This document shows, one piece after another, positions 27,719 through 37,734 of a stretch of 38,698 nt of DNA. The notes under the pieces are model-generated. The model did not search any database and was not told the DNA's origin. It saw only the letters and a list, made by a program, of their open reading frames with translations. The number at the start of each line of letters is the position of its first letter. Position 1 is the first letter of the stretch. The stretch spans positions 1-38,698 of the forward strand of contig JAUQQG010000067.1 of assembly GCA_030550015.1 (NCBI GenBank), in the 5' to 3' direction. The stretch is from a bacterium (GTDB lineage Bacteria > Sysuimicrobiota > Sysuimicrobiia > Sysuimicrobiales > Thermofontiviventaceae). The position numbers and the translations under genes are program-made.

Positions 27719-28577
27719 TTACCGGAGCAGCGAGAAGATCAAGACAAAGAGACCGAGCCCCAAGCAGTAGTAGGCAAACCAGAAAAGGCGTGCGCGCCGG
27801 ACGATTTCCAGCATCCACCGGATTGCGAGGTACCCGGTAACCACAGATGTCCCAAAAGCAACGAGAAGTTGGAAGGGGGTGATTCCCATGGCTTGAGCAA
27901 GGGCCATCTCTTTGGCCTTGTAGAGGCTGGCACCCAGGATAGCGGGGATGGCTAGGAGGAAGGAAAAGCGAGCAGATGCCTCACGGTCCATTCCTCGCCA
28001 CAGCCCGGCAGCGATTGTGATCCCCGACCGGGAGATCCCCGGGGCAATGGCAAGCCCTTGAGCGACCCCTATGGTGAGGGCGTCCAGAACACGTGCTTCC
28101 TGGAGAGGACGGCTTGCTGACCGCCGTTCGCTCACGAGGAGGATTGCCCCGGTGACCAACAAGAACATCGCCACAAGGGTGATGGAAGCAAAGATCTGCT
28201 CAAACACCTGTTCAAACAGAAGACCCATGAGACCTGTCGGGACCGAACCGACAAGGATGAGCCAGGCTAACCGGCCTTCCCACGGGATCCCCCGTCTGTG
28301 CGGGTTTCCATTGACCCACTCCCTTGGCCGGAGGAGACTCAGGAGGAAGCCTCTGGCGATTGCAACGAGATCCTCCCGGGGCGATTGCAACGAGATCCTC
28401 CCGGAAAGCCACAACCAACGCCACAAGGGTCCCGAGGTGGAGGATCGCCTCCAGAAAGACACCAGGGCGCGGGATCCCTAGGATCGCCTCGGCGAACACG
28501 AGATGGGCGGAAGAGCTCACAGGAAGGAACTCGGTCAAACCCTGGATGATCCCGAGGAAGGCGAGGCGAAGCATCAT
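27719..28577 (-). CDS. uppP: Undecaprenyl-diphosphatase UppP (frameshifted as sequenced)
   Basis: Membrane enzyme that recycles undecaprenyl pyrophosphate for cell-wall synthesis. Motifs: GLTEFLPVSSSAHLV near the N-terminus and APGISRSGITIA further on, with seven to eight hydrophobic helices. A 25-bp duplication (28355-28404) shifts the frame in the first third; without one copy LVAFREDLVAIARGFLLSLL reads through and the protein is 277 aa (E. coli 273). ATG 28577 overlaps the UDG stop (ATGA), so translation is coupled. Confidence 0.93.
28355..28404. repeat. 25-bp exact tandem duplication in uppP
   Basis: 28355-28379 equals 28380-28404; frameshift in uppP. Confidence 0.98.
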
Positions 28578-29170
28578 CCACGTGCTCCTGAGGAGATCTC
28601 CGTAAGCACTTTCCGGATCACCTGGAAGTCCTTGATGAGTGTCTCCTTCTGATCAACCCTGTAGAGGGCTACTGCCGGGTGGTACAGGGGGAGGATGATC
28701 CGATCACCCTGGGAGAACGGCTTCCCATGCACTTCGGAGATCTTCCGTCCTGGGAGAAAGACTTCCATGGCGTAACGGCCGAGGGTAACAATGAGCTTGG
28801 GAGCGATGAGGGCAAGCTGCTGGGAAAGCCAGGGAGCGCACGCACTAACCTCCTCAGCGTTTGGGGGGCGATTCTCGTAAGGAGGGGCTCCCCGCACCGG
28901 GCGGCATTTCACCACGTTGGTGATGTACACATCCTGCCGCGTCAACCCTACTGAGGCAAGGAGGCTATCGAGGAACTTCCCGGCCTGGCCCACGAACGGC
29001 TCTCCCTTCAAATCTTCCATCCGGCCAGGTCCCTCCCCGATGAACATCACCCGTGCCCGCGCGCTCCCCACTCCCGGGACAGCCTGGGTCCGTGTCCTAT
29101 GAAGGGGGCATGCCACGCACGCTTTGATTTGTTGGTGGAGCTTTTCCAACTCCGCCTTCACATCTCCCAA
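28574..29170 (-). CDS. Family-4 uracil-DNA glycosylase (4Fe-4S)
   Basis: 198 aa. Four likely Fe-S cysteines: CVACP (Cys18, Cys21), VVKCRP (Cys89) and SACAPW (Cys111). UDG blocks: GEGPGRMEDLKGEPFVGQAG, LIVTLGRYA, and HPAVALYR. Family 4 is typical of thermophiles and several bacterial phyla. The start is probably TTG 29170 (MGDVKAELEKL) because an AGGAGG lies 8 nt upstream; the frame stays open to 29233, inside the dapA stop. The 3' end overlaps uppP. Confidence 0.92.
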   Translation of the reverse strand: MGDVKAELEKLHQQIKACVACPLHRTRTQAVPGVGSARARVMFIGEGPGRMEDLKGEPFVGQAGKFLDSLLASVGLTRQDVYITNVVKCRPVRGAPPYENRPPNAEEVSACAPWLSQQLALIAPKLIVTLGRYAMEVFLPGRKISEVHGKPFSQGDRIILPLYHPAVALYRVDQKETLIKDFQVIRKVLTEISSGARG

Positions 29171-29229
29171 AACTATTGCCTCCTGGGGACGAGTCCTGTC
29201 AACGATCGTAAAGATCCTTTGGAGGGTCC

Positions 29230-30123
29230 TCAACCTCCCACTTCTACCAGGGCAAGTTCCCTCAGGGCTGCAGCGATCACTTCCCGCTCCTTCTCAGTAA
29301 CCTCCACGAGAGGTGGACGCAAGCCCCCCACAGGGAATCCCGCAAGTGCAAGGGCCGCTTTCACAGGAGCAGGGTTCGTGGTGACGAACATGGCCTTGAA
29401 TAAGGGGAGGAGGCGAAGGTGCAAATCCAGAGCTCGCTGGATATCCCCACCCAGGAAGGACCGGATCATCTCTTGGATCTGCCTCCCCGCGAGGTGAGAG
29501 GCGACGCTGATGACGCCAATCCCTCCAACGGCCAAGATAGGTAAGGTGAGGCTATCATCACCGCTATAGATGAGGAACTCCTTTGGGGTCCGCCTGCGGA
29601 TTTCCGAGACTTGGTCGAGGTTCCCGCTCGCCTCCTTGATCCCCACGATGTTGGATACCTCGGCGAGGCGCGCAACCGTCTCTGGAAGCATGTTCACGCC
29701 CGTCCTTCCCGGGATGTTGTAGAGGATCGCGGGAAGGCGGGTTTCCTCGGCAATTGCCCGGAAGTGCTTGTAGAGCCCTTCCTGGGAAGGCTTGTTGTAG
29801 TACGGGACGACGAGAAGGAGCCCATCGACTCCAGCTTTCTCGGCCTCCTTGCTTAGGTGGATGCTATGGCGGGTATCATATGTCCCCGTCCCCGCAATCA
29901 CCTTTGCTTTCTCCCCAACCGCCTCTTTGACCGTCCGGAAGAGGCGCACCTTCTCCTCATCGCTGAGGGTGGGGGACTCCCCAGTAGTCCCCGCCACGAC
30001 CAGGGAATCGGACCCCTCCTCCACGAGACGGCGGGCAAGGTCTGCCGCCCGGGTGTAGTCCACGTTCAACCCTTCATCGAAGGGTGTCACCATGGCTGTG
30101 ATCACGTGCCCAAACTCCACCAT
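29230..30123 (-). CDS. dapA: 4-hydroxy-tetrahydrodipicolinate synthase DapA
   Basis: 297 aa TIM-barrel enzyme that condenses pyruvate with aspartate semialdehyde. Schiff-base lysine is Lys163 in VGIKEASG; the active-site tyrosine sits in [10 protein letters not shown], and [10 protein letters not shown] is the pyruvate-binding loop. It is the last of dapB-asd-lysC-dapA, 134 bp after lysC. ATG 30123 is downstream of a GAGGAGG-rich stretch. No duplications. Confidence 0.96.
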   Translation of the reverse strand: MVEFGHVITAMVTPFDEGLNVDYTRAADLARRLVEEGSDSLVVAGTTGESPTLSDEEKVRLFRTVKEAVGEKAKVIAGTGTYDTRHSIHLSKEAEKAGVDGLLLVVPYYNKPSQEGLYKHFRAIAEETRLPAILYNIPGRTGVNMLPETVARLAEVSNIVGIKEASGNLDQVSEIRRRTPKEFLIYSGDDSLTLPILAVGGIGVISVASHLAGRQIQEMIRSFLGGDIQRALDLHLRLLPLFKAMFVTTNPAPVKAALALAGFPVGGLRPPLVEVTEKEREVIAAALRELALVEVGG

Positions 30124-30186
30124 GCTTCTCGCCTCCTCAGCCTCCTGATCGCTTGGGGAGGAGATTCGCCAGAGGGGACTCCATGA

Positions 30187-30202
30187 CCTCCTCGAAAGGA
30201 GG
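30187..30202 (-). promoter_or_regulatory. UUCG-capped hairpin in the lysC-dapA gap
   Basis: On the minus strand CCTCCT, TTCG, AGGAGG forms a 6-bp stem with a UUCG loop, in a 134-bp gap between lysC and dapA. The position suggests mRNA stabilisation or processing between the genes. No T tract follows. Confidence 0.4.
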
Positions 30203-30257
30203 ACCCCCTCTCGTTAGCCAGGAAGAAACCCTTTTGTTCCACAGAGCCCAGCAAAGG

Positions 30258-31592
30258 TCACAGGGTATGTGCTGGAGTGATGAACTCCTCGTGGAGCGCA
30301 CAGAGGGCCTCTTTCATCTTCTCCTGCGGGACAAGGCAAGAGATCGTTGTGTGCGAGTCGGCGGTCTGGAGGATCTCCACCCCTGCGTGATAGAGAGCCT
30401 TCACGACGCGAGCCATGACCCCTGGAACCCCGCGCATCCCGGCGCCTACCACAGAGACCTTGGCGCACCCGCGGCGGATTTGGGGGCGGAACCCTCGCGC
30501 AAGAAGCAGGCGTTCCGCCTTCTCCGAAACCCCTTCCTCGATTGTGAACAACAGTCGGCCAGGGAGGAGCGTGATGAGGTCGATGCTGATCCCTTCTGCG
30601 GCAATCCCGGTGAGGGCGTCGAGGACCCTGCCGAGGCCTTCCTCTGGAGGCCATTCGAGCGCGATCTGGGCGAGGTGCGGGATATGGGCTAAACCTACGA
30701 CAACGCGGCCATCTGCAATGGACACGCTTCCTTCCTCCTCTCCCTCCACAGCAAAAGGGTGCCCTGAGGGGGCATTGGGGTCAGGATCCTTCACGAGGAC
30801 GGTCCCCTCTCCAGAGCCCTCAGGGGAATGGGGCAGAGGGCCCAGGCTTCCCGAATGTTCGCCTTGCACATGTCCGGGTCGGGAGAGCCTTCGTACGACG
30901 AGGCGGACTCGATGGAACCTGGCGATGTCCACGGCACGGGGATGGATCACCCTCGCCCCGAGCCAAGCCATCTGCGCAATTTCATCGTAGGTGATCTTCC
31001 GGATGGGCTGAGCGTTCGGCACGAGGCGGGGATCGGCAGTCATCACCCCGTCTACATCCTTGTAGAGCTCCACCCTCTCCGCCTTCAAGGCGGCCCCAAG
31101 CGCTACTGCCGTGGTGTCGCTCCCTCCCCTCCCCAGCGTGGTTACCTCGCCGTCCTCGCTAACCCCCTGGAATCCTGCAACCACCACAACCTTTCCCTGC
31201 TGGAGGGAGGCAAGGATTCTCCTGGGGTCTACTCGCAGTATACGGGCATTCCCGAACTCCCCTGTAGTGATGATCCCCGCCTGTGCTCCTGTCAACGCAA
31301 CTGCTGGACACCCCTTGCGTAAAAGCGTCAGCGTGAGGAGCGCGGCGGAGATCGTCTCGCCACAGGAGAGGAGGAGGTCGAGGGTGCGGGGATCTAGCTC
31401 AGAGCCGAGGTCCTTGGCGAGACCCAAGAGGGTGTCCGTTGCATACGGGTCCCCTTCCCGCCCTGGCGCCGAGACAACGGCAACAGGGGTATACCCCCTG
31501 GCACGTTCCCAGAGAATGGCCTCTGCGGCGAGCTCACGGCCTTCCTGGGTTGCCAGGGTCGTTCCTCCGAACTTCTGGACGAGGATGCGCAT
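30258..31592 (-). CDS. lysC: Aspartate kinase
   Basis: 444 aa, first enzyme of the aspartate pathway. Kinase part: VQKFGGTT at the N-terminus, TLGRGGSDTTAVAL, and YKDVDGVMTADPR. Two ACT domains follow, with VSVVGAGMRGVPGVMARV and ILQTADSHTTISCLV, suggesting feedback control by lysine and/or threonine. It is about 40 aa longer than B. subtilis DapG, mainly from a Gly/Ser/Pro/His-rich loop (about 237-260) before the first ACT domain. ATG 31592 lacks a good Shine-Dalgarno, so it may rely on coupling to asd 34 bp upstream. Confidence 0.94.
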   Translation of the reverse strand: MRILVQKFGGTTLATQEGRELAAEAILWERARGYTPVAVVSAPGREGDPYATDTLLGLAKDLGSELDPRTLDLLLSCGETISAALLTLTLLRKGCPAVALTGAQAGIITTGEFGNARILRVDPRRILASLQQGKVVVVAGFQGVSEDGEVTTLGRGGSDTTAVALGAALKAERVELYKDVDGVMTADPRLVPNAQPIRKITYDEIAQMAWLGARVIHPRAVDIARFHRVRLVVRRLSRPGHVQGEHSGSLGPLPHSPEGSGEGTVLVKDPDPNAPSGHPFAVEGEEEGSVSIADGRVVVGLAHIPHLAQIALEWPPEEGLGRVLDALTGIAAEGISIDLITLLPGRLLFTIEEGVSEKAERLLLARGFRPQIRRGCAKVSVVGAGMRGVPGVMARVVKALYHAGVEILQTADSHTTISCLVPQEKMKEALCALHEEFITPAHTL

Positions 31593-31626
31593 GATCGCAG
31601 GAGGACCCTGATACCTGAGAGCTGCG

Positions 31627-32667
31627 TCAAAGGAGCCCCATGGAGATCATCGTCTCGGCAATCTGGACGGCGTTCAAAGCGGCTCCCTTGCGCAGGTTGT
31701 CCCCTACCACCCAGAGGTGGAGCCCTGCGGGTACGGTAGGATCACGGCGGATGCGGCCAACGTAGACGGGGTCACGCCCCGCGGCGTAGATGGGCATGGG
31801 AAAGCGCCCAGTGGAGGGTTCGTCCAATACCTCCACGCCTTCGGCCTGGCGCAAGATCTCCTTGGCCTCCTCTGGGGAGAGCGATCGGTTGAGTTCCACA
31901 GTGAGGGCGATCCCATGGCCCACCATGGAGGGGACGCGGACTGTGGTGGGAGCAATAGGAATGGCCTCTCCAACGATCTTCTGGGTCTCCCGGATCATCT
32001 TCCACTCCTCGGTGGTGAACCCCTCCTCCGCGATAGGCCACTGGAACAAAAGGTTGAAAGCGATGGGGCTCTGGGTTCCCGCAAATGCTTCGATCTCTTC
32101 TGGAGAGGCGCCGTTCATGAGCAACTCAGGATGGGGCAGGAGCGCTCGAAGTTGCTCCTGCAAAGCGTCCATCGCAGCGATCCCTGCTCCAGAGACCGAC
32201 TGGTAGGTAGCGACCACTGCGCGCCGTACACCTGCGGCGCGGTGGAGGGGAACCAGGGCGAGCAGCATGATGATGGTAGAACAATTGGGGTTGGCGACGA
32301 CCCCCTGGTGATCACGCAAGGTGTGCGCGTTGATCTCCGGGATCACCAGGGGGACACGCGGGTCCAGACGGAAAGTCGAGGAGTTGTCTACGACCACTGT
32401 TCCATTTCTGGCAATCCTCCATGCATATTGCTCGCTGCTGGTATCACCCCCCGCGAACAAGGCGAGGTCGATCCCACGGAAGAGCTCCTCTTTTGTCTCC
32501 TGGACCTTCACCGGCTCCCCATGAAAAGTGAGCACCTGGCCACTGGAGCGGGCGGTGGCCCCCAGACGTAACTCTCGGACTGGAAAGGAACGCTCCTCCA
32601 GGATCTTGACGATGGTCTTCCCAACTGCCCCTGTGGCGCCGATCACAGCTACCGCGTACCGTGCCAT
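31627..32667 (-). CDS. asd: Aspartate-semialdehyde dehydrogenase
   Basis: 346 aa. NADP-binding VIGATGAVGKTIVKIL at the N-terminus; catalytic Cys129 in NPNCSTIIM; later VGHGIALTVELNR with the active-site His, and VGDNLRKGAALNAVQIAE at the end. The product feeds both the DapA branch and threonine/methionine synthesis. ATG 32667 follows CAGGGAGGGCAGGA. It is intact; the 32-bp duplication (32699-32762) lies just upstream of it. Confidence 0.96.
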   Translation of the reverse strand: MARYAVAVIGATGAVGKTIVKILEERSFPVRELRLGATARSSGQVLTFHGEPVKVQETKEELFRGIDLALFAGGDTSSEQYAWRIARNGTVVVDNSSTFRLDPRVPLVIPEINAHTLRDHQGVVANPNCSTIIMLLALVPLHRAAGVRRAVVATYQSVSGAGIAAMDALQEQLRALLPHPELLMNGASPEEIEAFAGTQSPIAFNLLFQWPIAEEGFTTEEWKMIRETQKIVGEAIPIAPTTVRVPSMVGHGIALTVELNRSLSPEEAKEILRQAEGVEVLDEPSTGRFPMPIYAAGRDPVYVGRIRRDPTVPAGLHLWVVGDNLRKGAALNAVQIAETMISMGLL

Positions 32668-32698
32668 TCCTGCCCTCCCTGTGATGTACTGTGATTTC

Positions 32699-32762
32699 TT
32701 CCAGGCCTATAGCCCAAGGAGTGGTTCTATTTCCAGGCCTATAGCCCAAGGAGTGGTTCTAT
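32699..32762. repeat. 32-bp exact tandem duplication at the dapB 3' end
   Basis: 32699-32730 equals 32731-32762; the dapB stop lies in the second copy, so no coding damage. Confidence 0.98.
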
Positions 32763-33548
32763 GCCCACGACCAGGTGGTCCAGGGTGAGGACCTTCCGGA
32801 TGGCGAGGAGGAGGCCGGGCATGAACGACTCCTCGGAGTAAGAGTCATGGCGGATCGTCAACGTCTGGCCCGGGGAACCAAAGATCACTTCCTGGTGGGC
32901 AATGAGCCCTGGAAGCCGGATGCTGTGGATGCGGATCCCTTCGACAGCCCCCCCGCGGGCCCCAGGGACGACCTCCTCTTCTTTCCCCATAGGTTGAGGA
33001 ACATCCTTCCGTTCGCGAGCGAGGAGACGGGCAGTCTTGATAGCCGTGCCTGAGGGAGCGTCGCGCTTCTTGTCGTGATGGAGCTCGACAATCTCCACGT
33101 GAGGGAAGAAGCGCGCCGCTTGGCGAGCGAAGGTCATCATAAGGACTGCGCCAAGGGCAAAGTTGGGGGCGACTACAGCCCCCACACCCCGTTCCCTGGC
33201 AAGGGAGGAGAGTTCTTCGACTTCTGCCTCGCTCATTCCCGTCCCCCCAATGACAGGGCGTACCCCTCGCAGGATGGCCTGCTTGCCGTTGGCGACGGCG
33301 GCAGGCCCTGGAGCGAAGTCCACGAGGACATGAGGATGAGAACCTTGGAGCATCCCCTCGAGATCCCCGGTGATCGCCACCCCCAAGGGTCCAACGCCTG
33401 CAAGCTCCCCCGCATCCCGACCTAGGCCGTTCGACCGACCCAGCGCCCCCACCAGGATCATATCCTTCTCCCGGGTGATGGCCCGGATGGACGCCCTCCC
33501 CATCCTCCCTGCAGCCCCAGAGACCGCCACGCGGATCGGTTCGTTCAT
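32739..33548 (-). CDS. dapB: 4-hydroxy-tetrahydrodipicolinate reductase DapB
   Basis: 269 aa. N-terminal nucleotide-binding SGAAGRMGRASI, catalytic ELHHDKKRDAPSGTA and APNFALGAVLMM. It reduces the DapA product with NAD(P)H. It heads dapB-asd-lysC-dapA. ATG 33548 follows AAAGGAG closely. The end lies in the second copy of a 32-bp duplication, but the reading frame and stop are unaffected. Confidence 0.95.
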   Translation of the reverse strand: MNEPIRVAVSGAAGRMGRASIRAITREKDMILVGALGRSNGLGRDAGELAGVGPLGVAITGDLEGMLQGSHPHVLVDFAPGPAAVANGKQAILRGVRPVIGGTGMSEAEVEELSSLARERGVGAVVAPNFALGAVLMMTFARQAARFFPHVEIVELHHDKKRDAPSGTAIKTARLLARERKDVPQPMGKEEEVVPGARGGAVEGIRIHSIRLPGLIAHQEVIFGSPGQTLTIRHDSYSEESFMPGLLLAIRKVLTLDHLVVGIEPLLGL

Positions 33549-33569
33549 GCTCCTTTAGCCTCCTCCCGA

Positions 33570-33590
33570 TAGAAACGAGCATGTTCTATA
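33570..33590 (-). promoter_or_regulatory. Hairpin upstream of dapB
   Basis: ATAGAA and TTCTAT, 6-bp inverted repeat with a 9-nt loop, between the M16 peptidase stop and the dapB ribosome-binding site. Weak evidence; could be a processing or control element. Confidence 0.25.
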
Positions 33591-33624
33591 GAGCGCCACC
33601 AGAGGATTTGGCGGGGTAGCTTGC

Positions 33625-34917
33625 TTATGCGGTCGCGTAAGCCTCGACCTCTCGCCGGATTCGGTCCTGAAGGTCCTTGTTCCCGTTAAACGGGCCAACA
33701 GCCGCTAGGGCTAAGTGGCCAGGCTGGAAAAGCTCTCGTGCCAACCGCTGGACCGCATCGGCGGTGACGGCGTCGATCCCCTCCAGGATTTCATCCAGCG
33801 TGAACTGGCGCCCATAGTAGATCTCACTCCTGGCCAAGCTGGTCATGCGGTTCGTCGTGCTTTCCAAGGAAAGCATGAGACTCCCCTTCAGGGACTCCTT
33901 GGCCCTCTCCAGCTCCTCCGGGGGAACCCCCTCCTTCTTCAACCGCTCGATTTCCTGGAGGGTGAGGCGGACGACTTCCGGGCCCGTCTCCGGGCTCATG
34001 CCTGCATAGATCACCACAAGCCCCCCCTCCCGGTAAGCGGCTAGGTAGGAACTGATCGTGTACACGAGCCCCCGACGCTCGCGGATCTCCTGGAACAGAC
34101 GGGAGCTCATCCCACCGCCAAGGATGTTGTCAAGGACTGCCGCCACGAACCTGTCCTGATGGGCTTGAGGAAGCCCCCGTGTTCCCAGGCAGAGATGGAC
34201 TTGCTCGGTCTCTTTGGACCGGAACGTCACACCAGGAGAGTGTTTGGGAGGATCCAGGTCATAGGTAAGAGGTCTCCCTTGCCAGGACCCGAAGTGCTTC
34301 CTGAGGAGATCCACGACTTCCTCATGGTCCACTTCCCCCGCCACGCTGACCACGGTGTTGAAGGGATGATACCGTCCAGCTACATAGGCCACCAAATCCT
34401 CTCGCTGCAACCGGGAAATGGAATCCTCGTTCCCAAGGACAGGGCGTCCCAGCGGGTGACCGTCCCAAATGGCTTGGACGAACAGGTCCTGCACCATCTC
34501 ATCAGGCGAGTCCTCGTACATCTTGATCTCTTCGAGGATCACCTGTCGTTCGGTCTCAATGGCTTCGCGGTCAAAGGTAGCGTGGAGGAGCATATCCGCG
34601 AGGATCTCTACGGCGAGAGGGAGGTGTTTGCTGAGGACGCGCACGTAAAAACAAGTGAGCTCCTTGTCCGTAAAGGCGTTCATTTGCCCTCCAATGGCAT
34701 CGATGGCCTTAGCGATGTCCAGGGCTGTCCGGTTTTCCGTCCCCTTGAAGAGCACATGCTCAATGAAGTGCGAGACCCCTGCAATATGGTCCTCTTCGTA
34801 CCGTGGCCCGGCGCCGATCCAGATGCCCAAGGCCAAGGTGCGAACGTGTGGCATCCTCTCTGTGACAACAATAAGCCCGTTCTCCAGGACTGTCTTCTTC
34901 CTGGTCTCTTGCATCAT
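33625..34917 (-). CDS. M16 family zinc peptidase (MlpA/processing-peptidase type)
   Basis: 430 aa, with the inverted zinc motif HFIEH (50-54), downstream glutamates in ETERQVILEEIKMYEDSPDE, and the second-domain LGGGMSSRLFQEIRERRGLVY. Corresponds to B. subtilis MlpA, found in the same pnp-mlpA-...-asd-dapG-dapA order. Exact substrate unknown. ATG 34917 (or adjacent 34914) follows AGGAG at good spacing. It follows pnp by 33 bp. Intact. Confidence 0.92.
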   Translation of the reverse strand: MMQETRKKTVLENGLIVVTERMPHVRTLALGIWIGAGPRYEEDHIAGVSHFIEHVLFKGTENRTALDIAKAIDAIGGQMNAFTDKELTCFYVRVLSKHLPLAVEILADMLLHATFDREAIETERQVILEEIKMYEDSPDEMVQDLFVQAIWDGHPLGRPVLGNEDSISRLQREDLVAYVAGRYHPFNTVVSVAGEVDHEEVVDLLRKHFGSWQGRPLTYDLDPPKHSPGVTFRSKETEQVHLCLGTRGLPQAHQDRFVAAVLDNILGGGMSSRLFQEIRERRGLVYTISSYLAAYREGGLVVIYAGMSPETGPEVVRLTLQEIERLKKEGVPPEELERAKESLKGSLMLSLESTTNRMTSLARSEIYYGRQFTLDEILEGIDAVTADAVQRLARELFQPGHLALAAVGPFNGNKDLQDRIRREVEAYATA

Positions 34918-34950
34918 GTTTCTCCTATCGTTGCAGTAGGGGTCGTTCTC

Positions 34951-37185
34951 TTACTGAGGGGCACTCTGTCCCCCTAGCGGGGGTCCTTCTCTCCGGGGAC
35001 GCTTTGGCCTCTGTTCCCTCCGCCTCCGGGGAGGCCGTTTTCGCTGTGGCCTCTCGCTAGGTTCTTGGCCGTCCTCCTGCGGGAGGGTCCCCCGGCGAGT
35101 GAGGTTGATACGCCCATGCGCATCGATCTCTTTCACCTTGACCAGGATCTCCTCGCCAACCTTCACCACATCCTCTACCCGGTCGACCCTCTTGTCGGAA
35201 AGCTCGGAGATGTGCACGAGCCCTTCCTTTCCCGGGAGGACCTCTACAAACGCCCCGAAGTTCGTCACCCTGGTGACTCGCCCAATGTAGACCTCCCCCA
35301 CCTTCACCTCCCGGACAATCTCCTCGATCATCTTCACGGCCTTCCTGTTTGCCTCCTCATCGGGGGAGGCGATGTGGATCTTCCCATCCTGCTCGACTTC
35401 GATCTTTACTCCTGTCTCCGCAATGATCTTATTGATCATCTTCCCGCCGGGCCCGATGACCTCCCGGATCTTCTCGGGGTTGATCTCGATGGTGGTGATC
35501 CTCGGGGCAAATGGGGAGAGGGTAGGCCTTGGCGCTCTAATAACCTCCTCCATCTTCCCAATGATGAACTCCCGCGCCTCCCGGGCCTGAGCGAGGGCTT
35601 GTGCCATGACCTCCCGGGAAAGCCCTGCCACCTTGATGTCCATTTGGAGGGCCGTGATCCCCTTCCGCGTCCCAGCGACCTTGAAATCCATATCCCCCAT
35701 GGCATCCTCGATCCCTTGGATGTCCGTGAGGATCGCCACCCTTCCCTCCTCGTCGGTGATCAAACCCATGGCGATCCCCCCGACGTGACTCTTGATGGGG
35801 ACACCCGCGTCCATGAGCGCAAGGGAGGAGCCGCACACCGACGCCATGGAGGTGGACCCGTTGGACTCCAAAACCTCGGAGACAAGCCGGATGGTGTAGG
35901 GGAACTCCTCCTCGGGTGGGATCAAAGGCGCCAGAGCCCGCTCAGCGAGCGCCCCATGTCCAATCTCCCTGCGGCCAGGACTCCGCAACGGCCGGACCTC
36001 CCCGGTGCTATAGGGGGGCATGTAGTAGTGATGCATGAAGCGCTTCCTCTCCACGATCCCCAGGTCATCCAGGATTTGCTCGTCCTCCCCAGTCCCCAGG
36101 GTGCATGTGGTCAGGACCTGGGTCTGTCCACGCTGGAAGAACCCTGAGCCATGCACCCTTGGAAGGAGTCCCACGTCACAGCTCACCGGCCTGATCTCCT
36201 TCGCAGTTCTTCCATCAGGACGGATCCCTTCGTGGAGGATCATCCGGCGTACCAAGGACTTCATCAGGGACTGGAACGCAGCCTTGACCTCCAGCTCCCG
36301 GCCAGCAAACCGCTCTGCAAGCTGCTCCAGCGTCTCTCGTTCAACCTGCCGGATAGCCTCTTCCCTGCCCACTTTGTCCGAATTGCGCAGGGCTAGGGAA
36401 AGCTTCTCTTCTGCGAGGACCCGGACGGCCTCCTCTACCTCTAGTTCAGGGAGGAAGAGGGGGACCTCTCGCTTGGGCTTCCCAGCCCTGCTCACCAGCT
36501 CGCGCTGGATGGCGATGATCCGCTTGATCTCAGCAAAAGCGAGGTCCAGGGCGTCCAGGATGCGCTCCTCTGGGATCTCCTTTGCCCCGGCTTCGACCAT
36601 CAGGATCCCATCCTCAGATGCGGCCACGACGAGATCCAGGGCACTTTGCGTCTCGATCTGGCGAAGGGTCGGATTGATGACGAACTCCCCATTCACAAGC
36701 CCGATGCGGACAGCGCCAATGGGACCGTTCCAGGGGATATCGGAGATGGAAAGGGCCGCCGACGCCCCAATGAGCCCCAAGAGATCCGGGGCGTTCTCCT
36801 GGTCCGCGGAGAGCACTGTGGCGATGACCTGGACATCGTTCCGGAATCCCTTGGGGAAGAGGGGCCGGATGGGGCGGTCAATGAGGCGGGCGGAGAGGAT
36901 CGCCCGTTCCCCGGGCCTCCCTTCCCGCTTGAAGAACCCCCCAGGGATCTTCCCCGCCGCGTACATCTTCTCCTCGAGATCCACGGTGAGGGGGAGAAAG
37001 TCGATATCCGGACGAGGCTCCGCAGAGGCACAAGCGGTCACAAGCACCACGGTATCCCCGTATCGGACCAGTACGGAGCCGTTTGCCTGCTTTGCGAGCC
37101 TTCCCGTCTCAATGGATAGTTTCCGTCCAGCTACCTCAAGCTCGACAGTGGTGATAGCTCCTGCGATCGAAGAAATGATCGACAT
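34951..37185 (-). CDS. pnp: Polyribonucleotide nucleotidyltransferase (PNPase)
   Basis: 744 aa. Two RNase PH domains (first about 12-225, second about 320-540) with an alpha-helical linker, then KH ([18 protein letters not shown]) and S1 ([20 protein letters not shown]) and a basic Arg/Pro-rich tail. PNPase degrades RNA 3'-5' using phosphate and works with RNase Y, whose gene is also in this window. ATG 37185 lies 8 nt after GAGGAGG. It follows rpsO, the standard bacterial order. Intact. Confidence 0.97.
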   Translation of the reverse strand: MSIISSIAGAITTVELEVAGRKLSIETGRLAKQANGSVLVRYGDTVVLVTACASAEPRPDIDFLPLTVDLEEKMYAAGKIPGGFFKREGRPGERAILSARLIDRPIRPLFPKGFRNDVQVIATVLSADQENAPDLLGLIGASAALSISDIPWNGPIGAVRIGLVNGEFVINPTLRQIETQSALDLVVAASEDGILMVEAGAKEIPEERILDALDLAFAEIKRIIAIQRELVSRAGKPKREVPLFLPELEVEEAVRVLAEEKLSLALRNSDKVGREEAIRQVERETLEQLAERFAGRELEVKAAFQSLMKSLVRRMILHEGIRPDGRTAKEIRPVSCDVGLLPRVHGSGFFQRGQTQVLTTCTLGTGEDEQILDDLGIVERKRFMHHYYMPPYSTGEVRPLRSPGRREIGHGALAERALAPLIPPEEEFPYTIRLVSEVLESNGSTSMASVCGSSLALMDAGVPIKSHVGGIAMGLITDEEGRVAILTDIQGIEDAMGDMDFKVAGTRKGITALQMDIKVAGLSREVMAQALAQAREAREFIIGKMEEVIRAPRPTLSPFAPRITTIEINPEKIREVIGPGGKMINKIIAETGVKIEVEQDGKIHIASPDEEANRKAVKMIEEIVREVKVGEVYIGRVTRVTNFGAFVEVLPGKEGLVHISELSDKRVDRVEDVVKVGEEILVKVKEIDAHGRINLTRRGTLPQEDGQEPSERPQRKRPPRRRREQRPKRPRREGPPLGGQSAPQ

Positions 37186-37271
37186 GCATGGGACCTCCTC
37201 ATTGACAATAGATTCCTTCCCCTCTCCTCGCCAACACCCTGCTCGGGCGCCACTTTTTGATAATGAATGAA

Positions 37272-37289
37272 GAGCGGGTATCCCCGCTC
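37272..37289 (-). terminator. Hairpin between rpsO and pnp (attenuator-like)
   Basis: GAGCGGG, GATA loop, CCCGCTC: a perfect 7-bp stem 11 bases after the rpsO stop, followed on the minus strand by TTCATTCATT. It resembles the partial terminator and processing site found in the rpsO-pnp gap of E. coli and may reduce read-through into pnp. Confidence 0.55.
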
Positions 37290-37300
37290 CCCGAGAACTC

Positions 37301-37570
37301 TCAGCGCCGGAGGCCTAAGCGTTCCAGGACCATCCGGTAGCGCTCCACATCGGTCTTGCTCAAGTAATTGAGCAACCGGCGCCTCAGGCTGACCATCTTT
37401 AAAAGACCCCGGCGCGAGTGGAGGTCCTTCCGGTGGACCTTCAGGTGCTCCGTCAACTGGTTGATGCGCTGAGTAAGCAGGGCAATCTGGACTTCTGGAG
37501 AGCCTGTGTCCGTAGGGTGCCTCCTGAACTGAGCAATCAGCGAGGCTTTAACCTCCTTATCCAATCCCAT
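37301..37570 (-). CDS. rpsO: 30S ribosomal protein S15
   Basis: 89 aa, the standard S15 length. Typical blocks: [41 protein letters not shown] and [29 protein letters not shown] 37570 (MGLDKEV) follows GGGAGGCGGAATA; the open frame to 37594 lies in the leader and is not conserved. Preceded by its own promoter and a structured leader. Confidence 0.97.
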   Translation of the reverse strand: MGLDKEVKASLIAQFRRHPTDTGSPEVQIALLTQRINQLTEHLKVHRKDLHSRRGLLKMVSLRRRLLNYLSKTDVERYRMVLERLGLRR

Positions 37571-37586
37571 TATTCCGCCTCCCTCC

Positions 37587-37602
37587 CACACCATCTGGTG
37601 TG
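37587..37602 (-). promoter_or_regulatory. Hairpin next to the rpsO ribosome-binding site
   Basis: CACACC, AGAT, GGTGTG: 6-bp stem with 4-nt loop immediately before the GGGAGGG Shine-Dalgarno of rpsO. Part of a possible S15 autoregulatory leader. Confidence 0.4.
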
Positions 37603-37669
37603 CAGGACCGTCGCCTTAGGCCGAGAGGGTGTCTACGTAACCAACGGAGGCGTGCACATGGTCCTTTTG

Positions 37670-37702
37670 CACCCTGCAGATCTCCTCGCACGCTGCAGGG
37701 TG
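37670..37702 (-). promoter_or_regulatory. 10-bp hairpin in the rpsO leader
   Basis: CACCCTGCAG (37670-37679) and CTGCAGGGTG (37693-37702), perfect 10-bp inverted repeat with a 13-nt loop. It lies downstream of the rpsO promoter and is not followed by a T tract on the minus strand. Together with AGGACC/GGTCCT pairing further down, it makes a structured leader of about 150 nt. Confidence 0.55.
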
Positions 37703-37734
37703 TTTCGGCACCTTCCCAGCCAAGGTCGTGAACT

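Noticed and set aside
26232-27770. Long plus-strand open frame (512 codons) opposite ftsK
   Set aside because: FtsK on the other strand is intact and fully conserved; the antisense frame shows only Arg/Ser/Pro-rich low-complexity sequence.
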